A stretch of 64,000 bases of DNA from Rhizobium herbae (GTDB lineage Bacteria; Pseudomonadota; Alphaproteobacteria; Rhizobiales; Rhizobiaceae): assembly GCF_017873135.1 (NCBI RefSeq), contig NZ_JAGGJV010000003.1, positions 372,001-436,000 of the forward strand. The letters run 5' to 3'. A model generated the notes under the pieces. That model was not told the origin of the DNA. It was given only the letters and a program-made list of their open reading frames with translations, and did no database searches. The position numbers and the translations under genes are program-made. This document shows positions 8,914 to 17,782 of the stretch, one piece after another; within the stretch, counting starts at the first letter, position 1; every line of letters starts with the position of its first letter.

Positions 8914-9159
8914 TCAATGTTCCAGATCGCGAAACAGATCTTCGCCGCTGTCGACACGACGCGAACCTCGATCGGTAGCCGGCACATCTTCACGGTCTGG
9001 CACCTTCAGCTCGAAGGGCAGGCGCTTTTCTTCGGCGATGCGCAGCATCAGCAGGCGAATGGCGTCGGAAACCGAAAGCCCCATGGCGTCCAGCGCCGCA
9101 ATGGCCTTTTGTTTTGTTGCGGAATCGATGCGGGCACGGATAATGGCATCTGCTGTCAT
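8914..9159 (-). CDS. Orphan RelB/DinJ-type antitoxin
   Basis: An 81-residue protein of the RelB/DinJ antitoxin family. It has an N-terminal ribbon-helix-helix (ADAIIRARIDSATKQKAIAA and MGLSVSDAIRLLMLRIAEE), the arrangement that binds operator DNA, and a charged C-terminal tail that would normally wrap a RelE/YafQ toxin. The start at 9159 follows a good AGGAG. No toxin gene is present: downstream lies the MerR-XRE-cupin regulator, and upstream is the gap before gabT. It may have lost its toxin, pair with one elsewhere, or act as a plain repressor. Confidence 0.75.
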   Translation of the reverse strand: MTADAIIRARIDSATKQKAIAALDAMGLSVSDAIRLLMLRIAEEKRLPFELKVPDREDVPATDRGSRRVDSGEDLFRDLEH

Positions 9160-9230
9160 GGCATCATTCTCCTGATTGCTACACGCTACAATAATGCGCC
9201 CTGAAAACCTTTGCCGGGCATTGGCCGCGA

Positions 9231-9263
9231 AATTTCTACGTGTTTCCAAATTTTTACGTGTTT
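9231..9263. repeat. Tandem direct repeat upstream of gabT (possible operator)
   Basis: Two copies of AATTTYTACGTGTTT (9231-9245 and 9249-9263) lie one after the other with an 18-bp period, differing at one position. They sit about 180 bp upstream of gabT and 70 bp upstream of the RelB-like gene, in an AT-rich gap of about 280 bp with no gene. Such phased direct repeats fit a regulator binding site. The protein is not known. Confidence 0.45.
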
Positions 9264-9441
9264 GAAGTGTCAGAAAATATCCATTCAATGCTTAATGCAT
9301 CAATGTAGCCACACATGAACGCGAGTGACAAGAAAAAGCATCACAAATGCTGCATTTCCGATCACTATAATTAATTTGCAAACCTACAGAAAAAATATAG
9401 GATTTACGAAATCCCTTCCCTCGCTCATCAGGATGATAGCC

Positions 9442-10710
9442 GTGACCAGTTTGACCGATCGCAAGAATGCAGCCATTTCCCGCGGTGTGGGCATGACCAC
9501 GCAGATCTATGCGGACCGGGCGGAAAATTCCGAAATCTGGGACAAGGAAGGCAATCGCTACATCGATTTCGCCGCAGGCATCGCCGTGGTCAACACCGGT
9601 CACCGCCATCCGCGCGTCATCGAGGCCGTCAAGGCGCAGCTCGATCGCTTTACCCACACCTGCGCGCAGGTCGTTCCCTACGAAAGCTACGTGCATCTGG
9701 CCGAGCGCCTGAACGCGATCACGCCCGGAGACTTCGCCAAGAAGACGGTCTTCGTGACCACCGGCGCCGAAGCCGTTGAAAATGCCGTCAAGATCGCCCG
9801 CGCCGCCACCGGCCGCTCTGCCGTCATCGCCTTCAGCGGCGGCTTCCACGGCCGCACCTTCATGGGCATGGCGCTGACCGGCAAGGTCGTTCCCTACAAG
9901 GTCGGCTTCGGCGCCATGCCGGGCGACGTCTTCCACGTGCCCTTCCCGATCGAGCTTCACGGCGTCAATGTCGAGCAGTCGCTCGCCGCGCTGAAGAAAC
10001 TCTTTGCCGCCGATGTCGATCCGGCGCGCGTCGCCGCGATCATCCTCGAGCCGGTGCAGGGCGAAGGTGGCTTCTATCCCGCCCCGGCAGCTCTGATGCG
10101 GGCGCTGCGCGACATCTGCGACCAGCACGGCATCCTGTTGATCGCCGACGAGGTACAGACGGGCTTTGCCCGTACCGGCAAGATGTTTGCGATGGAACAT
10201 TACGACGTGGTGCCGGACCTGATGACCATGGCGAAGAGCCTCGCCGGCGGCTTCCCGCTCGCAGCGGTCACCGGCCGCGCCGAGATCATGGATGGACCCG
10301 GCCCCGGCGGCCTTGGCGGCACCTATGGCGGCAGCCCGATGGGTATTGCCGCGGCCCATGCCGTGCTCGATGTCATCAAGGACGAAAACCTCTGCGAACG
10401 GGCCGAGCAACTGGGCGGTCGGCTGAAGCAACGCCTTGCCGCCATTGCCGAACAGGCTCCGGAAATCGTCGATATCCGCGGTCCGGGCTTCATGAACGCG
10501 GTCGAATTCAACGATGTGAAGACCAATCTGCCGAGCGCCGATTTCGCCAACCGCGTCCGCCTGATCGCGCTTGAGAAGGGCCTGATCCTGCTCACCTGCG
10601 GCGTGCATGGCAACGTCATCCGCTTCCTCGCGCCGATCACCATCCAGGACGAAGTCTTCGCCGAGGCGATGGACATTCTGGAAGCCTCGATCCTGGAAGC
10701 CCGCGCCTAA
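9442..10710 (+). CDS. gabT: 4-aminobutyrate aminotransferase
   Basis: Class III PLP-dependent transaminase, 422 residues, converting GABA and 2-oxoglutarate to succinic semialdehyde and glutamate. Family motifs are in order: IDFAAGIAVVNTGHRHPRVI, VTTGAEAVENAVKIARA, LLIADEVQTGFARTGKMFA, and the PLP-binding Lys265 in MTMAKSLAGGFP. I use the GTG at 9442, because an AGGATG ribosome site lies about 8 bases before it and the peptide MTSLTDRKNAAISRGVGM is the usual start; the ATG at 9433 is possible. gabD follows about 150 bp downstream past a strong hairpin, giving the two-step GABA-to-succinate pathway. Confidence 0.93.
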   Translation: MTSLTDRKNAAISRGVGMTTQIYADRAENSEIWDKEGNRYIDFAAGIAVVNTGHRHPRVIEAVKAQLDRFTHTCAQVVPYESYVHLAERLNAITPGDFAKKTVFVTTGAEAVENAVKIARAATGRSAVIAFSGGFHGRTFMGMALTGKVVPYKVGFGAMPGDVFHVPFPIELHGVNVEQSLAALKKLFAADVDPARVAAIILEPVQGEGGFYPAPAALMRALRDICDQHGILLIADEVQTGFARTGKMFAMEHYDVVPDLMTMAKSLAGGFPLAAVTGRAEIMDGPGPGGLGGTYGGSPMGIAAAHAVLDVIKDENLCERAEQLGGRLKQRLAAIAEQAPEIVDIRGPGFMNAVEFNDVKTNLPSADFANRVRLIALEKGLILLTCGVHGNVIRFLAPITIQDEVFAEAMDILEASILEARA

Positions 10711-10736
10711 CGGCGGCACCAGCTTCATGACATCTG

Positions 10737-10768
10737 CCATCGGGCAGCAGCGTCCTGCTGCCCGATGG
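10737..10768 (+). terminator. Strong hairpin between gabT and gabD
   Basis: A 14-bp perfect stem (CCATCGGGCAGCAG pairing with CTGCTGCCCGATGG) with a 4-base loop, 27 bp after the gabT stop. No T-run follows, so it is more likely a partial terminator or an mRNA-stabilising element than a full stop before gabD. Confidence 0.6.
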
Positions 10769-10860
10769 ACCAGGCTGTGTTTATCGGCTATCGGCATTGT
10801 CCCCGCGACCGGATATTGCCGCCCTGCGCTGCCTGCGCGGACCGCCAGAAAGGATCTCCG

Positions 10861-12318
10861 ATGATCTTTACCGACACATTGATCGCCCATGTCAGAGATC
10901 CGCATCTGCTCGGACTGGTGAATGCGCCGGCCGCGCCTTCGGCAAAGACCTTCGACGTCCATAACCCATCGAACGGCGTCCTGCTCGCCACCCTGCCCGA
11001 TATGGGCGTCGTGGAAACCCGCACCGCGATCGATGACGCCTACGCCGCGCAATTTCCCTGGGCCGAGCGTCCGGCCGGCGAGCGCAGCACGATCCTGCGC
11101 CGCTGGCATGACCTCGTCATCGCCCATATCGATGATCTCGCAGCAATCCTGACGGCCGAAATGGGCAAGCCGCTCAGCGAAGCCCGGTCCGAAGTACAGC
11201 ACGCGGCCGCCTATATCGAATGGTATGCGGAAGAGGCCAAGCGCGTCTACGGCGAAACCATTCCCGCGCCCTCGACGGACCGCCGCATGATGGTGATCAA
11301 GCAGCCGGTCGGCGTCGTCGGCACGATCACACCCTGGAACTTCCCGGCATCGATGGTCGCACGAAAAATTTCGCCGGCGCTGGCGGTCGGCTGCACGGTC
11401 ATCCTGAAGCCCGCCGAACAGACGCCGCTGGTGGCGCTGGCCATGCATGCGCTGGCCCTCCGTGCCGGCTTTCCAAAGGGCGTCTTCAATCTCATCCTCG
11501 CCTCGGAAGGCGACGCGATCGGCCGCGAACTCTGCACCAATTCCAGAGTACGCAAGATCAGCTTCACCGGCTCGACCGAAGTCGGCCGCATCCTGATGCG
11601 GCAATGTTCCGAGCAGATCAAGAAAGTCAGCCTCGAACTCGGCGGCAGCGCGCCCTTCATCGTCTTCGACGACGCCGATATCGACGCAGCCGTCGATGGC
11701 GCCATCCAGGCGAAGTTCCGCAATGCCGGCCAGACCTGCACCTCGGCCAACCGAATCTATGTCCAAAGCCGCGTTCACGACGAATTCGCCCGCAAACTGG
11801 CGGCCGAAGTGGCAAAGCTGAAGGTCGGCGACGGCTTTTCCAAAGGCGTCACCATCGGCCCGCTGATCGATGCTCGGGCGATCGAAAAGGTCGAAACGCA
11901 TGTCAATGACGCGATCGACAAGGGCGCGACGCTTCTCTGCGGCGGCAAACGCGTCTCCGGCGCCTTCTTCGAGCCGACCGTGCTTGCCAATGTCGGCAAG
12001 GGCATGCTGGTCGCCTGCGACGAAACCTTCGGGCCTGTCGCCCCGATCATCCGTTTCGAGACGATGGAAGACGTCATCCTGCAGGCCAACGACACGATCT
12101 ACGGTCTCGCCGCCTATTTCTACGCGACGGAGCTGAAAAAGGTCTGGCGCGTGGCGGAGGCGCTGGAATACGGCATGATCGGCATCAATACCGGCCGCAT
12201 GTCCTCCGAAGCCGCCCCTTTCGGTGGCCTCAAGCAATCCGGCATCGGCCGCGAAGGCTCCCGCCACGGCGCCGAGGACTATCTGGAGATGAAATATCTC
12301 TGCATGGGGAATATATGA
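10861..12318 (+). CDS. gabD: Succinate-semialdehyde dehydrogenase (NAD(P)+)
   Basis: Aldehyde dehydrogenase superfamily, 485 residues, oxidising succinic semialdehyde to succinate; it completes GABA breakdown started by the adjacent gabT. Signatures are IKQPVGVVGTITPWNFPASM, FTGSTEVGRILM, the general-base Glu259 in SLELGGSAPFIV and the nucleophile Cys293 in NAGQTCTSANRI. The C-terminal FGGLKQSGIGREGS loop is typical of GabD. The start at 10861 is preceded by AGAAAGGA; upstream in-frame codons would add an unrelated tail. Other semialdehyde substrates cannot be excluded, but the gabT neighbour makes this the best call. Confidence 0.92.
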   Translation: MIFTDTLIAHVRDPHLLGLVNAPAAPSAKTFDVHNPSNGVLLATLPDMGVVETRTAIDDAYAAQFPWAERPAGERSTILRRWHDLVIAHIDDLAAILTAEMGKPLSEARSEVQHAAAYIEWYAEEAKRVYGETIPAPSTDRRMMVIKQPVGVVGTITPWNFPASMVARKISPALAVGCTVILKPAEQTPLVALAMHALALRAGFPKGVFNLILASEGDAIGRELCTNSRVRKISFTGSTEVGRILMRQCSEQIKKVSLELGGSAPFIVFDDADIDAAVDGAIQAKFRNAGQTCTSANRIYVQSRVHDEFARKLAAEVAKLKVGDGFSKGVTIGPLIDARAIEKVETHVNDAIDKGATLLCGGKRVSGAFFEPTVLANVGKGMLVACDETFGPVAPIIRFETMEDVILQANDTIYGLAAYFYATELKKVWRVAEALEYGMIGINTGRMSSEAAPFGGLKQSGIGREGSRHGAEDYLEMKYLCMGNI

Positions 12319-12325
12319 GGCGAAG

Positions 12326-12700
12326 TCAGTGCATTGCAATCGTAACGGCCACACCTGCGGCAACTGCCGCAGCATGAAGTCGCCGATCGCGTGTCCACAG
12401 CTGACCACCCGCAGTCAGGCGAAGCGATGTTAAAAGATGCGCATCAACATATCCGATGCCCGATCCAACGAGCTTTTGCCGCTCGATCAACTCCAGCACT
12501 TCTGCATCGCGTGCTGGCACGACATGCGGAAGCCTTTGCAGCCTGCGGAGAATGACATGTCGATCTTTAACCCCGCCCACCGCCAATTCCCCGACGATGA
12601 ATGGATGACAAAGAACCTTGTTTTGCATTAGCAGATCGACAAGCATCTCGGTGCCATGCCGAAAATGCTCAATCCAAACTGACGTATCGACGAGAACCAT
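12326..12700 (-). CDS. vapC: VapC-type PIN-domain ribonuclease toxin
   Basis: A 124-residue PIN-domain protein. The acidic catalytic residues are recognisable: Asp5 in LVDTSVWIEHF, the Glu in FIVGELAVGG, the Asp in SGIGYVDAHLL and the Asp in LWTRDRRLHA. These toxins cleave tRNA or rRNA and are held inactive by the upstream-encoded VapB. The antitoxin gene ends 3 bases before it. It is convergent with gabD, and the stop codons are 7 bp apart. Confidence 0.88.
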   Translation of the reverse strand: MVLVDTSVWIEHFRHGTEMLVDLLMQNKVLCHPFIVGELAVGGVKDRHVILRRLQRLPHVVPARDAEVLELIERQKLVGSGIGYVDAHLLTSLRLTAGGQLWTRDRRLHAAAVAAGVAVTIAMH

Positions 12701-12703
12701 TAT

Positions 12704-12904
12704 TTAATCCAGCCACGGTCGGCGCCGTGGGATATCCTCGAGATCCGGCTGGCTTCCGCCGAGCAATGCCAAGCGCCGCGCACTTTCCCGCTGGATAAGT
12801 GCCGTCAACGCCTCCCGCATCAAAGCGCTCTTTTCCTTTATTTCCGTCAGTTCCTGCGCTTCTTCAAGCAACTCATCGTCCAGAACGATCGTGGTGCGCA
12901 TCAC
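12704..12904 (-). CDS. vapB: VapB-type antitoxin
   Basis: A 66-residue VapB-family antitoxin (VapB_antitoxin/DUF2191 type). The N-terminus MRTTIVLDDELLEEAQELT is a ribbon-helix-helix DNA-binding segment. The C-terminal tail (DLEDIPRRRPWLD) is the acidic/tryptophan-ended segment that in this family sits in the VapC active site. It is first in a two-gene vapBC operon and should repress its own promoter together with the toxin. Confidence 0.87.
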   Translation of the reverse strand: MMRTTIVLDDELLEEAQELTEIKEKSALMREALTALIQRESARRLALLGGSQPDLEDIPRRRPWLD

Positions 12905-12947
12905 ATGGCTCCCCTATATGCGCATCAAATATGTCATCGATTGATGC

Positions 12948-14132
12948 TTATTTCAATGCCTCCGGACGCATCCCTATCTCGGCCAGCACCTCATGCGTAT
13001 GCTCCCCAAGCCTTGGCGCACCGCGATCCAGCGCAAGTTCAGAGTCGGAAAACTGAATGGGCGTGCGCACCCCCGGTGCCGTTCCCGATGCAGAACCGGT
13101 ATGCGGCGTGTCAATCCGCATGCCCCGATGGAGAATCTGCGGATCGGCGAAGACGTCGGCCACCGTATTGATCGGCCCGCCGGGCACGCCGGCCGCTTCC
13201 AGCATGCCGAGCAGGGTATCGCGATCAAAAGTCTGCGTTCGCGCCGCCAGTTGCGGCGTCAGCGTGTCGCGATGTTTGACCCGCTCGGCATTGGTCAGAT
13301 AACGCGGATCCGTCGCAAGGTGGTCGAGATCGAGCAGCGTGCAGAACTTGACGAACTGCCGGTCGTTGCCGACGGCGACGATCAGATGGCCGTCAGAGAC
13401 CGGAAAGACCTGATACGGCGCGATGTTGGGATGCGCATTGCCGAGGCGGCGCGGTGATTGTCCGGAGACGAGGAAATTCAGCGCCTGATTGGCCAAAACC
13501 CCGGTCATGCTGTCGAACAGCGCCATGTCGACCTGCTGGCCGACGCCGGTGCGCTCGCGCATGTGAAGTGCTGCCTGAATGGCGATGACGCCGTAAAGAC
13601 CGGTGAAAATATCGGCGAAGGCAACGCCGATCTTCTGCGGTTCGCCTTCCGGATCGCCGGTCAGGTCCATGATGCCGCTCATGCCCTGGATGATATAGTC
13701 GTAGCCGGCGCGATGGGCATAAGGCCCGTCCTGGCCGAAGCCGGTGACCGAACAATAGATCAGACGCGGATTGATCTTTTTCAGGCTTTCATAGTCGAGC
13801 CCGTATTTTGCCAGTCCGCCGACCTTGAAGTTTTCCAGCAGAACGTCCGACTGTGCCGCCAGCCGCCGCACCGCCTCCTGCCCGTCTTCCGTGGTGAAAT
13901 CGAGCACTACCGAGCGCTTGCCGCGATTGCAGGCATGAAAATAGGCGGCATCCAGATGCCCGCCACCTTCGCCCTCGATGAAGGGCGGCCCCCAGGTGCG
14001 CGTATCGTCGCCGGCCGGACTTTCCACCTTGATGACGTCGGCGCCGAGATCGGCCAGCGTCTGGCCGATCCAGGGGCCGGCAAGAATCCGGGCGAGCTCG
14101 AGAACCTTCAGGCCCTTCAACGGCGTTTCCAT
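12948..14132 (-). CDS. CaiB/BaiF family (class III) CoA-transferase
   Basis: A 394-residue family III CoA-transferase. It has the N-terminal LKGLKVLELARILAGPWIGQ, the LADLGADVIKVESP loop, and Asp174 in IGVAFADIFTGLYG, which aligns with the catalytic Asp169 of formyl-CoA transferase. The C-terminal LGEHTHEVLAEIGM is also diagnostic. It starts 8 bp after the glutaryl-CoA dehydrogenase stop, in one operon. I therefore infer that it activates glutarate, probably with succinyl-CoA as donor (like mammalian SUGCT), feeding the dehydrogenase. Substrate specificity in this family cannot be read reliably from sequence alone. Confidence 0.85.
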   Translation of the reverse strand: METPLKGLKVLELARILAGPWIGQTLADLGADVIKVESPAGDDTRTWGPPFIEGEGGGHLDAAYFHACNRGKRSVVLDFTTEDGQEAVRRLAAQSDVLLENFKVGGLAKYGLDYESLKKINPRLIYCSVTGFGQDGPYAHRAGYDYIIQGMSGIMDLTGDPEGEPQKIGVAFADIFTGLYGVIAIQAALHMRERTGVGQQVDMALFDSMTGVLANQALNFLVSGQSPRRLGNAHPNIAPYQVFPVSDGHLIVAVGNDRQFVKFCTLLDLDHLATDPRYLTNAERVKHRDTLTPQLAARTQTFDRDTLLGMLEAAGVPGGPINTVADVFADPQILHRGMRIDTPHTGSASGTAPGVRTPIQFSDSELALDRGAPRLGEHTHEVLAEIGMRPEALK

Positions 14133-14140
14133 GCCCGCGC

Positions 14141-15328
14141 TCAGAAAAAGGCCTGCAGCCCGGTCTGGGCGCGGCCGAGGATCAGGGCATGCACATCATG
14201 GGTGCCTTCATAGGTGTTGACCGTTTCGAGGTTCACCATATGGCGCATCACCTGATAATCCTCGGAAATGCCGTTGCCGCCATGCATGTCGCGGGCGGCA
14301 CGGGCGATATCCAGTGCCTTGCCGCAATTGTTGCGCTTGACGATCGAGATCATTTCCGGGGCCATGCGGCCCGCATCCATCAGCTGGCCGACCCTAAGCG
14401 AGGCTTGCAGCCCGAGTGTGATTTCCGTCTGCATGTCGGCGAGCTTCTTCTGGAAAAGCTGCGTCTGCGCCAGTGGCCTTCCGAACTGCTTGCGGTCGAG
14501 CCCGTATTGCCGGGCCGCATGCCAGCAGAATTCCGCCGAGCCGAGCACGCCCCAGGAAATGCCGTAGCGGGCACGGTTGAGGCAGCCGAACGGCCCCTTG
14601 AGCCCCTCGACATTCGGCAGCAACGCGTCTTCGCCAACCTCGACATTATCGAGTACGATTTCGCCGGTGATCGAGGCGCGCAAGGACAGCTTGCCGCCGA
14701 TCTTGGGAGCCGAAAGGCCCTTCATGCCCTTTTCCAGCACGAAGCCGCGGATGGCATTGCCATGCGCCTCGGATTTCGCCCAGACGACGAAGACGTCGGC
14801 GATCGGCGCATTGGAAATCCACATCTTCGAGCCGGTGAGCCTATAGCCGCCTTCGGTCTTCACCGCCCGCGTCTTCATGCCGCCGGGGTCGGAGCCTGCA
14901 TCCGGCTCGGTCAGGCCGAAACAGCCGATAAACTCACCGCTGATCAGTTTTGGCAGATACTTCTGGCGCTGCTCTTCCGAGCCATAGGCATGGATCGGGT
15001 AGATGACGAGGGAAGACTGGACGCTCATCATCGAACGATAGCCGCTGTCAACACGCTCGACTTCACGGGCAACCAGACCATAAGCCACGTAGGATGCCCC
15101 GACGCCGCCGTAGGTATCCGGCACAGTGACGCCGAGCAGGCCGAGGTCGCCCATTTCGCGGAAGATCGAGGGATCGGTCGTTTCGTTGCGATAGGCGTCG
15201 ATCACGCGCGGCTGCAACTTGTCCTGCGCATAGGCGCGGGCGGTATCGCGGATCATCCGCTCGTCCTCGGAAAGCTGATCGTCCAGCAGAAACGGATCGT
15301 CCCACTGGAATTCCTGTCTTGCAGCCAT
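14141..15328 (-). CDS. gcdH: Glutaryl-CoA dehydrogenase
   Basis: A 395-residue acyl-CoA dehydrogenase, FAD-dependent, converting glutaryl-CoA to crotonyl-CoA and CO2 in lysine, tryptophan and glutarate degradation. FAD and substrate motifs include [20 protein letters not shown] and [20 protein letters not shown]. The C-terminal part ([20 protein letters not shown], and [20 protein letters not shown]) is characteristic of GcdH. Catalytic base Glu374 lies in [17 protein letters not shown], and the substrate-binding Arg is in [16 protein letters not shown]. It is first in an operon with the CoA-transferase. Confidence 0.93.
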   Translation of the reverse strand: MAARQEFQWDDPFLLDDQLSEDERMIRDTARAYAQDKLQPRVIDAYRNETTDPSIFREMGDLGLLGVTVPDTYGGVGASYVAYGLVAREVERVDSGYRSMMSVQSSLVIYPIHAYGSEEQRQKYLPKLISGEFIGCFGLTEPDAGSDPGGMKTRAVKTEGGYRLTGSKMWISNAPIADVFVVWAKSEAHGNAIRGFVLEKGMKGLSAPKIGGKLSLRASITGEIVLDNVEVGEDALLPNVEGLKGPFGCLNRARYGISWGVLGSAEFCWHAARQYGLDRKQFGRPLAQTQLFQKKLADMQTEITLGLQASLRVGQLMDAGRMAPEMISIVKRNNCGKALDIARAARDMHGGNGISEDYQVMRHMVNLETVNTYEGTHDVHALILGRAQTGLQAFF

Positions 15329-15469
15329 GTCGTCCTCCCGTCACTTTCCTTCTTCTATCCGTTATGGCAAGCCGGGCAGGGCGATACAAACGAAAATGCG
15401 GCACTGGCTCATGCGCTGCGGGAATGGCGGCCTGCGAAGACGTGCAAGCGATTTTGACGGGAAAAGAAC

Positions 15470-16717
15470 ATGGCTCACCTCGATAGAACGCGCGCGACGC
15501 GATTGATGGAGATTGCAGGACTCGATGCCCTGCTCCTGCTGTCGCCCGAAAGCTTCACTTATGCGACGGGCGCACCGGCCGGCGTCGCAACGATGTGGCG
15601 GCGCGCGGGTGCCGTGGCTGCGATCATTCCTGCCAATCCGGCTTTGACCGAGAGTGCCGTCGTTACAGACCTTTTCGAGGCCGCCTTCCGCGCCTCCAGT
15701 GCCATCACCGATATCCGCACCAATCCGATCTGGGTCGAGACCGGTGATATCAGGGGCATGGATGCGGGAGCGCTTTCGCCGGAAGAGCTGATAGAATCCG
15801 CCTGGGCAAAACAGGGGCGACCCGCCGGCTTTCAGCGCCCGGAGACATTTGACGCCGCCCGTGGTTTCGGCTTGGCCCGTGCGCTTCTCGCAGAGAAGCG
15901 ACTGGACAAAGGCCGGATCGGCGTCGAGTTCGACGGGCTGTCTGTAATCGATTTCCACCTGCTTTCGGAGGCGTTGCCCGGTGCCGAGCTCGTCGATGCT
16001 TCGGACCTCGTCCGCCGATTGAAGATGATCAAGTCTCCCATCGAGATCGGCCATCTGCGCACGGCCGTCGAACTTGCCGAAGCCGGTATCGCCACCCTGC
16101 GCGAGACAATCGACGTCGGCGTCAGCCGCGATGCGCTTGCCGCAGCGTGGGAAAAAGGCGTTCGGGCAGAAGCGGCGCGGCGCAATGTCCAGAACCTGAC
16201 CGGGCTTTGGGAATATGTCTCCGTCGGCGAGAACCCGTGGACCAGGGGCGGCGTGATCCAGCGCGGAGATCTCGTAAAGGTCGATGTCGGCTGTTTGATC
16301 GCCGGCTATACATCCGATACCGGCCGCACCTTCGTCTGCGGAATGCCTTCGCCCCTTCAGGCCCGGCTGTTCGACGCCCTGCAGACCGCCTACGATGCAG
16401 GTCTCCCGCTTCTGAGGCCCGGTATCGCCATGAGCGAGGTGCACGGGATCACGACCGAGGCGATGGCGAAGGCTGGTTTTCCAAGTTATACACGCGGCCA
16501 TTTCGGCCATGGGCTGGGCGCCGGCCTCGGCAGCGAGGAATGGCCGTTCCTGTCGCGGCAATCGGATGTGATCATCGAGCCGGGCATGGTGCTCGCCTTC
16601 GAGACCCCGTGGTACGTGGATTGTGTCGGCGGCATGATCATCGAAAACCAGTTGCTGATCACCGCGGATGGTCACGAGATCATGAACCGGCTACCCTCCG
16701 GCCTCGTCTCCCTCTGA
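15470..16717 (+). CDS. M24-family metallopeptidase (Xaa-Pro dipeptidase/creatinase-like)
   Basis: A 415-residue protein with a creatinase_N-like N-terminal domain (about 1-160) and a pita-bread M24 catalytic domain (about 190-410). The five metal ligands of an active aminopeptidase P-type enzyme are in order: Asp in VKVDVG, Asp in TSDTGRT, His in GHFGHGLGAGLG, Glu in VLAFETP and Glu in GMIIENQLL. All are retained, so peptidase activity is likelier than a metal-free creatinase role. A LysR regulator gene starts 12 bp downstream on the same strand, and an amino-acid oxidase-like gene comes after it. The substrate is unknown; a dipeptide or an amino-acid derivative is plausible. Confidence 0.85.
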   Translation: MAHLDRTRATRLMEIAGLDALLLLSPESFTYATGAPAGVATMWRRAGAVAAIIPANPALTESAVVTDLFEAAFRASSAITDIRTNPIWVETGDIRGMDAGALSPEELIESAWAKQGRPAGFQRPETFDAARGFGLARALLAEKRLDKGRIGVEFDGLSVIDFHLLSEALPGAELVDASDLVRRLKMIKSPIEIGHLRTAVELAEAGIATLRETIDVGVSRDALAAAWEKGVRAEAARRNVQNLTGLWEYVSVGENPWTRGGVIQRGDLVKVDVGCLIAGYTSDTGRTFVCGMPSPLQARLFDALQTAYDAGLPLLRPGIAMSEVHGITTEAMAKAGFPSYTRGHFGHGLGAGLGSEEWPFLSRQSDVIIEPGMVLAFETPWYVDCVGGMIIENQLLITADGHEIMNRLPSGLVSL

Positions 16718-16729
16718 TCGCGGTTTCCC

Positions 16730-17686
16730 ATGCCCGACAATCGCCTTGAACGCTTCGCGCACAATCTCGACTGGAACCTGCTGCGTACCTTCGTCGTCCT
16801 GGTCGAGGAAGGGAGCATCACGGCGGCGGCCAACCGGCTGCTGTTGCAGCAGCCTGCCGTCAGCATGGCGCTGAAGCGGCTGGAACTGACTGTCGGCCAG
16901 AAACTGATCGACCGCCGGCCGGGCCGCTTCGACCTGACGGAAGCCGGCGAAAAGCTGCACCGCCAGTGCCGCGACATCTTCGCCGCGGTCGTGCGGCTGC
17001 CGAATGCGCTGGAGACCGCCGGCGAAGACGTCACCGGCCATGTCAGTATTCATTCGGTCAGCCACGCGCACAATCCCGCCTGGGACCGCAAGCTCGAAAG
17101 CTTCTTCCGCCTGCATCCGAAGGTGACGATCAGCATCACGGTCGAAACCACCGTCAGCGTCATCAGCGCGGTCGAACGCAACATCGCCACCATGGGGCTT
17201 TGCGACGGCAATATCCCCGATACCCTGACCAGGGTGCTTCATATCCGCGAACGGTACGGGCTCTATTGCGGCCGCGGCCACCGGCTGTTCGGTGTCAGGG
17301 GCGCCGCGCTGAACGACCTGCGCGGCGATCCCTATATCGCCTTCATCGCCGATGTTCTGGGCGGCCAGCATATGAACGCCATCACCGCGGTGCGCGCCAT
17401 GGGCTCCTTCGGCCAGCAGGTGCGCGCCGTCTCCTGCAATGTCGAGGAAGTGCTTCGGCTGATCGCTGCGAATATCGGCATCGGCATGGTGCCCGATCAT
17501 CTGGCGGCACCGGGCCTTGCGGCAGGCGACCTCTGGCAGTTGCCGCCCTATGATCTCCTGCCGACGACGGATGTCTTTCGCATTGCCAACCCGAACGCGA
17601 TCCTCAACCCTGCGGAAGCCGCCTTCCTCAAGCATATCAAGGATACCGAACCGCTGGACCACAGCATGGAGCATCAATTTGCCTGA
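16730..17686 (+). CDS. LysR-family transcriptional regulator
   Basis: A 318-residue LysR-type regulator. The N-terminal winged helix (about 15-75) reads NLLRTFVVLVEEGSITAAAN with the recognition helix around LLQQPAVSMALKRLE. The rest is the periplasmic-binding-like effector domain. It lies between the M24 peptidase gene and the FAD oxidoreductase gene on the same strand, 12 bp after the former, so it probably controls this small catabolic cluster. The effector is unknown. Confidence 0.9.
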   Translation: MPDNRLERFAHNLDWNLLRTFVVLVEEGSITAAANRLLLQQPAVSMALKRLELTVGQKLIDRRPGRFDLTEAGEKLHRQCRDIFAAVVRLPNALETAGEDVTGHVSIHSVSHAHNPAWDRKLESFFRLHPKVTISITVETTVSVISAVERNIATMGLCDGNIPDTLTRVLHIRERYGLYCGRGHRLFGVRGAALNDLRGDPYIAFIADVLGGQHMNAITAVRAMGSFGQQVRAVSCNVEEVLRLIAANIGIGMVPDHLAAPGLAAGDLWQLPPYDLLPTTDVFRIANPNAILNPAEAAFLKHIKDTEPLDHSMEHQFA

Positions 17687-17782
17687 TAGCCACCTTCGAG
17701 ACTATAAATTTGAACATTGAGGCGTCGGCCTCTAGGGTCCGGCTGCGCGAAGGGAGATCGCGCCTACCGTGAAGGGCTGGAC

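Noticed and set aside
9292-12408. A 1038-codon open frame opposite gabT and gabD
   Set aside because: It is antisense to two well-defined genes, has no recognisable domain, and its composition is that of the complement of GC-rich codons.
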